64,000 bases of DNA from JAUIAI01 sp050633665 (lineage in GTDB: Bacteria > Pseudomonadota > Gammaproteobacteria > Burkholderiales > Burkholderiaceae_E), in contig JBOEGY010000009.1 of the NCBI GenBank assembly GCA_050633665.1, positions 372,001 to 436,000 of the forward strand, given 5' to 3'. The stretch's first letter is position 1; every line of letters starts with the position of its first letter. The notes under the pieces are model-generated. The model searched no databases and was not told the DNA's origin. It saw only the letters and a list, made by a program, of their open reading frames with translations. Shown piece after piece: positions 43,894-51,825 of this stretch. A program made the position numbers and the translations under genes.

Positions 43894-44913
43894 CTAGTTT
43901 GTTGCCAGGACGCCGGCTTTGTCTGCCTGTTCGTCAGCATGGTAGGAAGAGCGAACCATCGCGCCAACCGCGGCGTGCGAGAAGCCCATCTTGAGTGCTT
44001 CCTGCTCAAACATGGCAAACGTATCGGGATGGACATAGCGTTGTACGGGCAGGTGCGAATTGCTGGGTGCCAGGTACTGACCGAGCGTGAGCATATCAAT
44101 GTTGTGTTCGCGCATGTCGCGCATGACGGCCAGGATTTCTTCGTCTGTTTCGCCCAGTCCAACCATGAGCCCGGATTTGGTTGGCACGCCGGGAACCCGG
44201 TTTTTGAACTCGGCAAGCAGAGTCAACGAGTGCTGGTAGTCTGAGCCTGGACGAGCTTGTTTGTACAAGCGCGGTATGGTTTCCAGATTATGGTTCATGA
44301 CGTCGGGCGGGGCGGCTTCAAGAATCCCCAGAGCGCGTTCCAGGCGGGCTCTGAAATCAGGGACCAGAACCTCAATCTGGGTTCGCGGTGAGTGTGCCCG
44401 AACCGCTTTGATGCAATTGACGAAATGCTCGGCACCGCCGTCGCGTAAATCATCGCGATCAACGCTCGTGATCACCACATAGGACAGCCGCAAAGCGGCA
44501 ATCGTTTTGGCGAGATTTTCCGGCTCGTCGGTATCGAGCGGGTCTGGTCGGCCGTGACCGACATCGCAAAACGGACAGCGTCGGGTGCATTTGTCGCCCA
44601 TGATCATGAAGGTTGCGGTCCCTTTGCCAAAGCACTCGCCGATGTTCGGGCAGGAGGCTTCTTCGCAGACGGTATAGAGTTTATGCTCGCGCAAGATCTC
44701 CTTGATTTCGGTGAATCGGGAGTTAATCGCCGGCGCTTTGACCCGAATCCAGTCGGGTTTTTTCAGCACTTCGCTGGCGGGTACGATCTTGATCGGGATG
44801 CGTGAGGTCTTGTCGGCCGACTTTTGTTTGCGGGTCGGATCGTAGCCGGCGGCAGGTTTGCCTGCCTTGGTTTGGGATGATTCGGTATCAGGTTTCAAAT
44901 TTTCTCCGGCCAT
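43894..44913 (-). CDS. lipA: Lipoyl synthase
   Basis: The 339-residue radical SAM enzyme has the auxiliary cluster motif CEEASCPNIGEC and the radical SAM motif CTRRCPFC. VITSVDRDDLRDGGA, TKSGLMVGLGET and GQYLAPSNSHLPV are also LipA landmarks. It inserts two sulfur atoms into octanoyl groups on lipoyl-carrier proteins. The N-terminal extension of about 25 residues is hydrophilic. The gene follows lipB by 12 bases. Confidence 0.97.
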   Translation of the reverse strand: MAGENLKPDTESSQTKAGKPAAGYDPTRKQKSADKTSRIPIKIVPASEVLKKPDWIRVKAPAINSRFTEIKEILREHKLYTVCEEASCPNIGECFGKGTATFMIMGDKCTRRCPFCDVGHGRPDPLDTDEPENLAKTIAALRLSYVVITSVDRDDLRDGGAEHFVNCIKAVRAHSPRTQIEVLVPDFRARLERALGILEAAPPDVMNHNLETIPRLYKQARPGSDYQHSLTLLAEFKNRVPGVPTKSGLMVGLGETDEEILAVMRDMREHNIDMLTLGQYLAPSNSHLPVQRYVHPDTFAMFEQEALKMGFSHAAVGAMVRSSYHADEQADKAGVLATN

Positions 44914-44925
44914 TAAGGCTTCGGC

Positions 44926-45588
44926 TCAACTGATCGATTTGACCAGGCTGGTGGCTAGGGCTTCTGAGAGTCCGGCAACACTGACCGGACTAGCGTCCTG
45001 GCCCAGAACCGATTTCATGTCAGTAACCGTCAAGCCCGGATAGCCGCAAGGGTTAATCCGGGTAAAAGGCTGTAAGTCCATCGCGACATTCAGTGCAACA
45101 CCATGAAAGGTACAACCACGCCGTACCTTGAGCCCTAATGCTGCAATTTTACTGCCCGAATGGGGTTCGTGGCCAGTGACGTAAACCCCTGGCGCGCCGG
45201 TCTTGCGTTCTGCGCGTATTCCATTTTGCTCGAGCACTTCGATCAAGGCCTGCTCCAGCCGGTAGACCATTGTTTTGACCGTCAGGCCTCTGCGGCGCAA
45301 GTCGATCAGCGTATAAGCGACGAGCTGACCCGGCCCATGATAGGTGACCTGCCCCCCTCGTTCTGTCTTGATGACTGGAATGGGGCCAGGGTCCAGCAGA
45401 TGCTCGGACTTGCCTGCCAGCCCCAGCGTGAACACAGCCGGGTGTTCGACCAGCCAGATCTGGTCGGCAGTATTGACGGAGCGCTGCTCGGTGAAAGTCT
45501 GCATTTCCCGGCGACAGGTTTCATAGTCGATCTGTCGCAGCGGTTTGATCTGCACAGGCGCGATAGCGGGCGTGTTCTCTGGTGGCAT
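44926..45588 (-). CDS. lipB: Octanoyl-[ACP]-protein N-octanoyltransferase
   Basis: The 220-residue protein has RGGQVTYHGPGQLVAYTLIDLRR, the GSKIAALGLKV stretch with the catalytic Lys, and INPCGYPGLTVTDM with the catalytic Cys. It transfers octanoate from ACP to lipoyl domains ahead of LipA. The ATG begins immediately after the stop of the PIN-domain gene, an unusual neighbour, so lipB is probably translated from a message reading through it. Confidence 0.96.
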   Translation of the reverse strand: MPPENTPAIAPVQIKPLRQIDYETCRREMQTFTEQRSVNTADQIWLVEHPAVFTLGLAGKSEHLLDPGPIPVIKTERGGQVTYHGPGQLVAYTLIDLRRRGLTVKTMVYRLEQALIEVLEQNGIRAERKTGAPGVYVTGHEPHSGSKIAALGLKVRRGCTFHGVALNVAMDLQPFTRINPCGYPGLTVTDMKSVLGQDASPVSVAGLSEALATSLVKSIS

Positions 45589-46083
45589 TTAGACGGTCGC
45601 TGGTCGTGGCATGATGCGCTGCCCGGCATTCCAGGTGGCCAGCGTGACGATGTCAAAGCGATAGTCGCGCCGGGCCCGGCGCGCCAGTTTGAGCAGTGCC
45701 TTGTCCTTGCTGAGCAGATAGTCCGCCCCGGTCTGGATGGCCAGGTCAAGGAACTGTTGATCGTCTGGGTCCGTACACAGCAGACTCGGTAAGCTTGTGG
45801 CTTGATGCTCTGGGGCTGGTGGGACGATCCGAGCGAGTTGGTCGAATTGCGTCAGACACGCTGCCTGAGCCGCCATGTCCAGCCCGAATTTGTCGCGAGT
45901 GATGACATCAGCGAATTCGTCACGTGCCTGGGGTCCCGCCAGAATGCGCACCTGGCCGGTCTGGTGGGCCGCGACCAGCTTGGTCGTTGCCGAGTCTTTG
46001 AAGACCAGCCAGTCGAGCCAGATATTGGTATCCAGAATCAGGATCAGGTCGGGTCGTTCGACAGAGGGTTCCAGCTCATCCAT
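45589..46083 (-). CDS. PIN-domain protein (putative toxin component)
   Basis: The 164-residue protein has LILDTNIWLDWLV, with the first catalytic Asp. TDPDDQQFLDLAIQTGADYLLSKDKALL follows with further acidic residues, matching COG1569-type PIN nucleases. In toxin-antitoxin systems they cleave RNA, but no antitoxin gene is adjacent: only 46 bases separate it from the divergent nnrU. Its stop abuts the lipB ATG, so it is embedded in the lip operon. A stand-alone RNA-processing role is equally possible. Confidence 0.85.
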   Translation of the reverse strand: MDELEPSVERPDLILILDTNIWLDWLVFKDSATTKLVAAHQTGQVRILAGPQARDEFADVITRDKFGLDMAAQAACLTQFDQLARIVPPAPEHQATSLPSLLCTDPDDQQFLDLAIQTGADYLLSKDKALLKLARRARRDYRFDIVTLATWNAGQRIMPRPATV

Positions 46084-46129
46084 ACTTACGGCCTATTCAG
46101 GCAATTGCCCAGGGGCGGGAACTCAAAGT

Positions 46130-46711
46130 ATGTCATTGCTCATAGCCGGGTTGGTCGTTTTCCTCGGAATCCATTCGATTCGTATCTTTGCTGAAGGTGG
46201 GCGGCAGGCTCTGATCGGCCGCCTCGGCGCGAGCGGCTTCAAAGGGTTGTATACCGTTGTTTCCCTGGCTGGTTTTGCGCTGATTGTCTATGGTTACGGC
46301 GAAGCCCGCATGACCACATCGCTGGTCTGGAATCCACCGGTCGCCACTCGTCATCTCGCCGCCTTGCTGACTCTGGTCGCATTTGTTTTTCTGGCAGCCT
46401 CGTATGTACCGGGCAACCGGATCAAACGCGCCGTCGCTCACCCGATGGTGATTGGCGTGAAGGTGTGGGCATTCGCGCACTTGTTATCGAATGGTACGGT
46501 TGCCGATATTGTCTTGTTCGGCTCGTTCATGGTGTGGGCGGCGCTCGATTTTCGCGCTGCCCGGGCACGTGACCGCAATGCGGACATCAAGCCGGCTACA
46601 GAAGCTTCTCTGAGCAGGGACTTCCTCGTAGTTGGTGCCGGCGTTATTGGCTGGCTGGTTTTTGCTCTCTGGTTACATGGCTGGCTGATCGGCATCAAGC
46701 CATTCGGCTAG
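46130..46711 (+). CDS. NnrU-family membrane protein
   Basis: The 193-residue protein has about five hydrophobic helices and the NnrU signatures: FLGIHSIRIFAE at the start, LGASGFKGLYTVVSLAGFALI and HPMVIGVKVWAFAHLLSNG with conserved His residues. NnrU was first linked to nitrite/nitric oxide reduction and is related to isoprene-like 15-cis-zeta-carotene isomerase (Z-ISO); its role is unclear. The ATG at 46130 is used; the longer in-frame extension is antisense to the PIN gene. It is convergent with ybeD, 3 bases apart. Confidence 0.85.
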   Translation: MSLLIAGLVVFLGIHSIRIFAEGGRQALIGRLGASGFKGLYTVVSLAGFALIVYGYGEARMTTSLVWNPPVATRHLAALLTLVAFVFLAASYVPGNRIKRAVAHPMVIGVKVWAFAHLLSNGTVADIVLFGSFMVWAALDFRAARARDRNADIKPATEASLSRDFLVVGAGVIGWLVFALWLHGWLIGIKPFG

Positions 46712-46714
46712 CCG

Positions 46715-47005
46715 TCAAATCACCATCCGAACCATCTGATGATTGGCCAGCGCCATATAGATGCCTTGTAATTGCTCGCGGGTTTCTACCTGAACATTCA
46801 CGGTCAGGCTGACAAATTTGCCGGTGCGACTCTGGGTGGCGGTGATCCGGGCTGCATCAAAATGATCAATGTGATTGCTGACGACTGCAGCCACCGTGGA
46901 TTCGAACAAGGCATTTGGCAGGCCGATGACCTTGATCGGAAAATCACAGGGAAACTCCAGCAGAGCCTCGATTCGGTCGAATGTCTGGTTTATTTCGCTA
47001 GACAT
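46715..47005 (-). CDS. ybeD: YbeD/DUF493-family protein
   Basis: The 96-residue protein has LLEFPCDFPIKVIGLPN and RTGKFVSLTVNVQVETREQL, the compact ACT-like fold of DUF493 (E. coli YbeD). Its function is unknown, but it is nearly always encoded between dacA and lipB, as here between dat and lipB. The ATG at 47005 yields the family length; the longer frame from 47116 runs back into dat. Confidence 0.92.
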   Translation of the reverse strand: MSSEINQTFDRIEALLEFPCDFPIKVIGLPNALFESTVAAVVSNHIDHFDAARITATQSRTGKFVSLTVNVQVETREQLQGIYMALANHQMVRMVI

Positions 47006-47009
47006 ATTG

Positions 47010-47888
47010 TTACTCCGACTGCTGGCTAATAGCGTTGGCTTTGACTGTCTGGTAGGCCGCATATAGTTTCCTGAAGACCGGACCGGGTTGGCCGTCGCCC
47101 ACCGGTTGCCCGTCAATCAGGGTTGCCGGCAGAATTTCCTTGGTAGCCGAGGTGACCAGAATTTCATCTGCCTTAAGAGTTTCCTCGCGGGTGATATTAC
47201 GAAACTCCAGATTCAACCCGGATGCTGTGCATAACTCTTCGAGCAGCCCGATTCGAATCCCTTCCAGAATCCGGGTGTCGCGCCGGGGGGCCAGAACAGA
47301 TCCATTGCGAACAATCCAGATGTTGCTGGCTGACCCTTCGGTCAGCAAGCCATCCCGAAACATCAGACATTCTGTGGCGTCCGCTTCTGCAGCCGCCTGG
47401 CGGGCCAGCACATTACCCAGAAGAGAGACCGATTTGATATCGCAATTCAGCCAGCGTTCGTCGGGCAGGGTGACCACCGCAATACCGCTACTCCGGTATT
47501 TTTCGGGCATCGGAATCAATTCGCTGCACATCGCAAAGACCGTTGGCGTTGCCTGGGCCGGAAACAAGTGCTCCCGTTTGGCGACCCCCCGGGTGATTTG
47601 CATGTAGATGAACTGGTCTGCCCACGGGTGGCGGCTGACCATCGCCCCGACCAGTGCCGTCCATTCCTGGTCCGTCATTGGGTTCTTGATGCTGATGCGA
47701 TCCAGGCTTCGTTTGAGTCTGGCCAGGTGATGCTCCCAGCGGAAGGGTTTGCCGCCATAGACCGGTACTACTTCGTAAATGCCGTCACCGAAAATGAAAC
47801 CCCGATCCAGTACCGGGACTTTCGCCTCTTCCAGCGGTAAAAAATCACCGTTCAGAAAGGCAATCTGTTCTTGGGATGTCGGGGGCAT
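47010..47888 (-). CDS. dat: D-amino acid aminotransferase (class IV PLP)
   Basis: The 292-residue protein has VPVLDRGFIFGDGIYEVVPVYGG, RLKRSLDRISI, the PLP lysine K152 in DIKSVSLLGNVLARQAA, and LLTEGSASNIWIV. These match D-alanine aminotransferase and 4-amino-4-deoxychorismate lyase relatives of fold type IV. Its position between dacA and ybeD, as in many betaproteobacteria, supports a D-amino acid enzyme feeding peptidoglycan. ybeD begins 4 bases after the stop. Confidence 0.9.
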   Translation of the reverse strand: MPPTSQEQIAFLNGDFLPLEEAKVPVLDRGFIFGDGIYEVVPVYGGKPFRWEHHLARLKRSLDRISIKNPMTDQEWTALVGAMVSRHPWADQFIYMQITRGVAKREHLFPAQATPTVFAMCSELIPMPEKYRSSGIAVVTLPDERWLNCDIKSVSLLGNVLARQAAAEADATECLMFRDGLLTEGSASNIWIVRNGSVLAPRRDTRILEGIRIGLLEELCTASGLNLEFRNITREETLKADEILVTSATKEILPATLIDGQPVGDGQPGPVFRKLYAAYQTVKANAISQQSE

Positions 47889-48185
47889 GGGAGGTTCCGG
47901 TCGTTTGGGGTGGGGGTCGTTGCTAGGATTCTAGCAACGCAGGCCGCTGGCAGGTTCAGCGTCATTGTGGTTACAGGAAAACAATCACGATGACTGATCG
48001 GCCAACAAAGCATAAGGTGGACAAAACTCCCTCTGCTTGGTCGATTGGGCGGGGGGCGCCGGCGTAACCATATACCCGGCGGGGTGCCGTCCTGTGGAGG
48101 CGCCCTGACATCATAAATATGGCCCTAAGCACTGCATTTCAAATGAAGACGGTCATCACCTTGTTTCGTTACCCAAAAGGCCCGA
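47889..48185. promoter_or_regulatory. Divergent intergenic region between dat and the histidine kinase gene
   Basis: This 297-base gap must hold promoters for both directions. It contains the palindrome described separately and a strongly GC-rich patch at about 48046-48105, followed by an AT-rich segment just before the kinase (about 48111-48180). I do not find a clear -35/-10 pair. It is where a foreign or rearranged gene block joins the dat-lip cluster. Confidence 0.4.
47918..47939. repeat. Perfect 9-base palindrome upstream of dat
   Basis: CGTTGCTAG at 47918-47926 and CTAGCAACG at 47931-47939 pair perfectly across a GATT loop, 30 bases before the dat ATG. It is a good candidate operator or 5' UTR hairpin controlling the dat-ybeD-lip genes. 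No U-run follows. Confidence 0.5.
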
Positions 48186-49637
48186 ATGCAATCGACTGAG
48201 AACTACCGGATTGATCTCGAAATCTGCCCGACGCCGATCCTGCTCGTTGCCTACGACGGTGCCATCGTTCGGTCGAACAGTCGGCTTGATGAATTGTTCG
48301 GCTATGAGAAGGGAGAGCTTGTCGGGCAGGTGATTGAGGTGTTGGTGCCGACGGCGATCCGCCCTCATCACCCTGAATTGCGGGTTGCGTTTACCGAAGT
48401 GCCGACTACCCGGCGAATGGGAACCGGACGTGACTTGTACGGCCTGCACAAAAACGGCGACTTACTGCCGGTAGAAATCGGTCTTGATCCCATAGAGTTG
48501 AACGGAACCGCACTGATAATGGTTTCGGTGATCGATATACGCGAACGGAAAAGAAGCGAAGCCATGATGCGTAGCGCGCTGAACGCGGCTTCCAGTGCGA
48601 TGATTCAGGTCAATGCGTCAGGCAAGATTGAGCTGGTCAATGACCGGACGCTGGATTTGTTCGGTTACGAGGCGCAAGAGCTTATTGGTAACCCGATTGA
48701 GATTCTGGTGCCGGACCGGTTTCAGCGAAAACACCCGGTTTATCGAACCAGTTACGAGAACAATCGCGATACCCGGAAAATGGGCAGCGGGCGGGATTTG
48801 TTCGGTCTGCACAAGAATGGACGGGAGATCCCGATTGAAATCGGTCTGACGCCGGTCCACGGCAGCGCCAGTCGTTCTACGATGGCGACCATCATTGACG
48901 TGACCGACCGCAAGGCAAAAGAACGACAGATCGAAGCCAAGAACGATCAACTCAAACGCCTGAACGAGGAGTTGCTGCAGTTTGCCTATAGCGCTTCGCA
49001 TGATCTGAAAGCGCCGCTCGCTTCTATTGCCGGACTGACCAGTCTTTGTGCGCTCGACATCGAATCCGGAAATATTGATGAGGTGCGCGAGAATCTGACA
49101 AAAATCGATAATCTGTCGGAGCGGCTGCGCAATCGCATCGAAGAGATGCTCAGCCTGGCGAAATCCGATATGGGGTCAGGCGACTGGAGTAGCGTTGAAC
49201 TGGGGTCGATTATTGATCAGGTTTGGAGAGGGGTTGGCACCCCGGAGGTCAGCTTTATCACCGAATATGATCATCCGGAACCGGTCCGATCGGTCAAGGC
49301 CAGGCTCGAAGTCATCCTGGAAAATCTGTTGTCCAACGCAGTTAAGTATCGAAATCAGGAGAGCACTGACAGCATCATCCGGGTAAAAACATGGACCGAT
49401 GCAGAAAGAGTACATTTGTCCGTAGCCGACAACGGTATCGGCATTGCGCCTGAGCACCACGATCGGGTCTTCAACCTTTTTCAGCGTGTCTCCAAGGGCG
49501 ACCAGTCTGGAAACGGTCTCGGACTCGCCCTGGTTCGAAAGAACGTGGTTCAACTCGGCGGGGAAATCAGCCTGAGTTCGGTGGCTGGCGAAACTGTATT
49601 TACTCTCGCCTTGCCGCAGTACGAAGTCAACAATTAA
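48186..49637 (+). CDS. PAS-PAS sensor histidine kinase
   Basis: The 483-residue cytoplasmic kinase has two very similar PAS domains (about 11-118 and 129-240), a coiled linker (KAKERQIEAKNDQLKRLNEE), a HisKA domain with phospho-accepting His272 in SASHDLKAPL, and a HATPase domain. The ATPase has LENLLSNAVKYR, the N box, VADNGIGIAPEH and GNGLGLALVRKNV. No membrane helix is present, so the signal is intracellular or ligand-borne. The response regulator follows after 13 bases. It interrupts the dacA-dat gene order and is read in the opposite direction. Confidence 0.93.
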   Translation: MQSTENYRIDLEICPTPILLVAYDGAIVRSNSRLDELFGYEKGELVGQVIEVLVPTAIRPHHPELRVAFTEVPTTRRMGTGRDLYGLHKNGDLLPVEIGLDPIELNGTALIMVSVIDIRERKRSEAMMRSALNAASSAMIQVNASGKIELVNDRTLDLFGYEAQELIGNPIEILVPDRFQRKHPVYRTSYENNRDTRKMGSGRDLFGLHKNGREIPIEIGLTPVHGSASRSTMATIIDVTDRKAKERQIEAKNDQLKRLNEELLQFAYSASHDLKAPLASIAGLTSLCALDIESGNIDEVRENLTKIDNLSERLRNRIEEMLSLAKSDMGSGDWSSVELGSIIDQVWRGVGTPEVSFITEYDHPEPVRSVKARLEVILENLLSNAVKYRNQESTDSIIRVKTWTDAERVHLSVADNGIGIAPEHHDRVFNLFQRVSKGDQSGNGLGLALVRKNVVQLGGEISLSSVAGETVFTLALPQYEVNN

Positions 49638-49650
49638 CCAGAGTCAAGCT

Positions 49651-50070
49651 ATGGAATTTTCAGTAATTGTTGTTGACGACGATGAAGTTGATCGATACAT
49701 CGTTCAGCGGGTTATCAAATCGTTTAACGCTGAGGTCAAAGTTCTCGAGTATGCAGCCGGCGACTCTTTTGTCGATACGGTACTGGACGAAGCAAAGCGC
49801 GAGGTGGCCTTCGGCGAAATGAAGCCGCCGATCCTGGTGCTGCTCGACATCAATATGCCGCGCATGAACGGCTTCGAAGTTCTTTCGACCCTGAAAGACG
49901 AACTGGCGAGCCTTAATCAGCTCCTGATCTTCACCATGTATTCATCGTCCAGCCATGCCGAAGACCGCAATGACGCGATGCGTTTTGAGTTTGTCAGCGA
50001 TTACATTGTGAAGCCCCTCACGCTTGAGAAGCTTGAGGATATTGTTGCCCGCCATGTGGTGGCTGGTTAG
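49651..50070 (+). CDS. Single-domain response regulator
   Basis: The 139-residue receiver domain has VVDDDEVDRYIV with the acidic pocket, Asp66 in VLLDINMPRMNGFEVL as phosphorylation site, Thr/Ser switch residues near IFTMYSSS, and Lys in DYIVKPLTL. There is no output domain, so it works through partner proteins or in a phosphorelay, like the PleD/Rcp1-type stand-alone regulators. It is cotranscribed with the PAS kinase. The stop overlaps that of dacA by 4 bases (TTAG). Confidence 0.93.
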   Translation: MEFSVIVVDDDEVDRYIVQRVIKSFNAEVKVLEYAAGDSFVDTVLDEAKREVAFGEMKPPILVLLDINMPRMNGFEVLSTLKDELASLNQLLIFTMYSSSSHAEDRNDAMRFEFVSDYIVKPLTLEKLEDIVARHVVAG

Positions 50071-51257
50071 CGCGCGATTCGCATTTGCAGGCCGTCCCAG
50101 AGCTGGCCGAACCAGCCGCCTTCGATCACGCCGTCCGCCGCAATGAGGTGTTGTTGCAGCAGCAGCTGGTTATCGAGCTTGACCCGCAGTGTGCCGATCT
50201 GCTGGCCTGCTTCAATAGGCGCCACCAGCGGTTCGACTCTCTCAATTTCTGCGCTGACCCGCTGATTGGCACCCTTGGGAATTGTGACGATCACATCGCG
50301 TGAGACGGTTCCGCTGACTTGCTCTTCGTCTCCCTTCCAGACCCGGTAGCTGCCGGTACTTTGTCCTTTGCGATAGATTCGCAGCGCGTCAAAGTTCTGA
50401 AAGCCATAGTTCAGGAGTTTCTGCGTCTGAGTGACTCTTGCCTTCGATGATTTGGTGCCAAGCACTACCGTCAGCAGGCGGCGTTCGAAGTCACTGGCTG
50501 GCTGGTCCCGTTTGGCCGACGCGATCAGGCAATATCCAGCAGCGTCGGTATAGCCGGTCTTGACGCCATCGACGGCGCTGTCGATGAACAGCAGCCGGTT
50601 GCGGTTTTTTTGCGAAATCTTGTTGTAGGTATATTCGCGCTCGGAGTAGAGCGAATAATAGTCCGGGTGATCCAGAATGAGCCGAATCGCCAGGGTAGCC
50701 AGGTCGCGGGCGCTGGAGTAGTGCTCAGCACTGGGCAAGCCTGTTGCATTGACAAAATTCGTGTTTCGCAGGCCCATCCGTTGCGCGATCCGATTCATCG
50801 CACCAGCAAAAGCCTGTTCACTGCCGGAGATTGCTTCGGCCAGAATAATGGACGCATCGTTGCCTGATTGAATAATCATGCCGCTCAGCAGTTCTTCGAC
50901 AGTGGCCGGCTTGAGCGGATCGACAAACATGCGTGAGCCGATTGCTTTATAGGCGCGGTCAGATACCGGTGGGCGCTGATCCAGGGTCAGGGTTCCTTCC
51001 CGGATCGCGTTAAACGCCAGATAAGCCGTCATGAGCTTGGTCAGGGAGGCCGGCTCGATGCGGGTGTCAGCCTCTTCTGAGGCCAGGATCTGGCCGCTGG
51101 TGACATCAACCAACAGCCACGAGCTTGCTTCCAGCCTGGGGCTATTGTCGGCCGCCGGCGCAGGCGACGCCATCAGCAATGCCAACAGCGCCAGTCCGAA
51201 CAGTGACAACAATTGCGTGCCGCTCAGCCGTTGGCGGTGAAGCATCGGTTGAATCAT
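50067..51257 (-). CDS. dacA: D-alanyl-D-alanine carboxypeptidase (PBP5/6 type)
   Basis: The 396-residue precursor has a signal peptide (hydrophobic to about 31, cleavage near APA-AD at 36). The S-x-x-K motif follows at 71-74 (SLTK), then SGNDAS and KTGYTDAAG, with a beta-rich C-terminal PBP5_C domain and an amphipathic membrane-anchoring end (WFGQLWDGLQMRI). It trims the terminal D-Ala of the pentapeptide. The next gene on this strand in the ancestral order, dat, is separated from it by the sensor kinase and regulator. Confidence 0.95.
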   Translation of the reverse strand: MIQPMLHRQRLSGTQLLSLFGLALLALLMASPAPAADNSPRLEASSWLLVDVTSGQILASEEADTRIEPASLTKLMTAYLAFNAIREGTLTLDQRPPVSDRAYKAIGSRMFVDPLKPATVEELLSGMIIQSGNDASIILAEAISGSEQAFAGAMNRIAQRMGLRNTNFVNATGLPSAEHYSSARDLATLAIRLILDHPDYYSLYSEREYTYNKISQKNRNRLLFIDSAVDGVKTGYTDAAGYCLIASAKRDQPASDFERRLLTVVLGTKSSKARVTQTQKLLNYGFQNFDALRIYRKGQSTGSYRVWKGDEEQVSGTVSRDVIVTIPKGANQRVSAEIERVEPLVAPIEAGQQIGTLRVKLDNQLLLQQHLIAADGVIEGGWFGQLWDGLQMRIAR

Positions 51258-51318
51258 TATTTCTTTTCCCTTGGCTTGATATCGTTGGGGCCGGCGTTAG
51301 CGCTCGGCCAGCCGGCAA

Positions 51319-51825
51319 TTATTGCGGTTTATTACCCGATCTGAAAATTGGCCGGACTATTTCAACCAGATTGCGAGCTACTTCAGAGCCACTGCGAAAA
51401 TACGAGACATCAATTGCCTCCCGCAAGACCCGTCTCAACACCACCATACTGACCGTGTCGGCAACCCGGGCGTCCCAGATTTCGCCGGGTGGGCCCATCT
51501 CGCGAACGAACAATCCGTTCAAATCGTTCTTGACCTGCGACAACAGGATCTGATCGGCCTCTTGCTGGGCGAGTAGATCCTGAGCGTCAAGCGGGTCGGC
51601 CCGTCCGGTGAATCTGATCAGGCCGAGTGTCTGGAGTTCGGTAATAGCGGCTTCCAGGTCACCAGGCCGGACGTTCTCGGGCAGATCGGCAACCCGGCGG
51701 CGGCCGTCGATCATGGGCAGAATGCGTCTGGCAACATGCCCCAGAGCACGTGCGCCGGCGCGCATCAGTTCTTCGCCTTTCTCAGTGCGTTGATAGATTA
51801 ACGCGGCATCGGTGTTGCCACTCAT
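51319..51825 (-). CDS. Hypothetical protein, second member of a tandem paralogous pair
   Basis: The 168-residue protein is predicted soluble and helical. Its first 75 residues carry RTEKGEELMRAG and MIDGRRRVADLPENV followed by LQTLGLIRFTG. This lines up with the upstream neighbour (KTPKGHGELKTR, LIDGVRTSVQLL). Such short winged-helix-like repeats (LIDG.R pattern) are seen in uncharacterised betaproteobacterial proteins. The ATG overlaps the upstream gene by 4 bases (ATGA). dacA starts 61 bases downstream. Confidence 0.7.
   Translation of the reverse strand: MSGNTDAALIYQRTEKGEELMRAGARALGHVARRILPMIDGRRRVADLPENVRPGDLEAAITELQTLGLIRFTGRADPLDAQDLLAQQEADQILLSQVKNDLNGLFVREMGPPGEIWDARVADTVSMVVLRRVLREAIDVSYFRSGSEVARNLVEIVRPIFRSGNKPQ

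Noticed and set aside
45875..46711. Longer NnrU frame starting at 45875
   Set aside because: Its first 85 codons are antisense to the PIN gene and lack NnrU motifs; the family N-terminus starts at the ATG at 46130.
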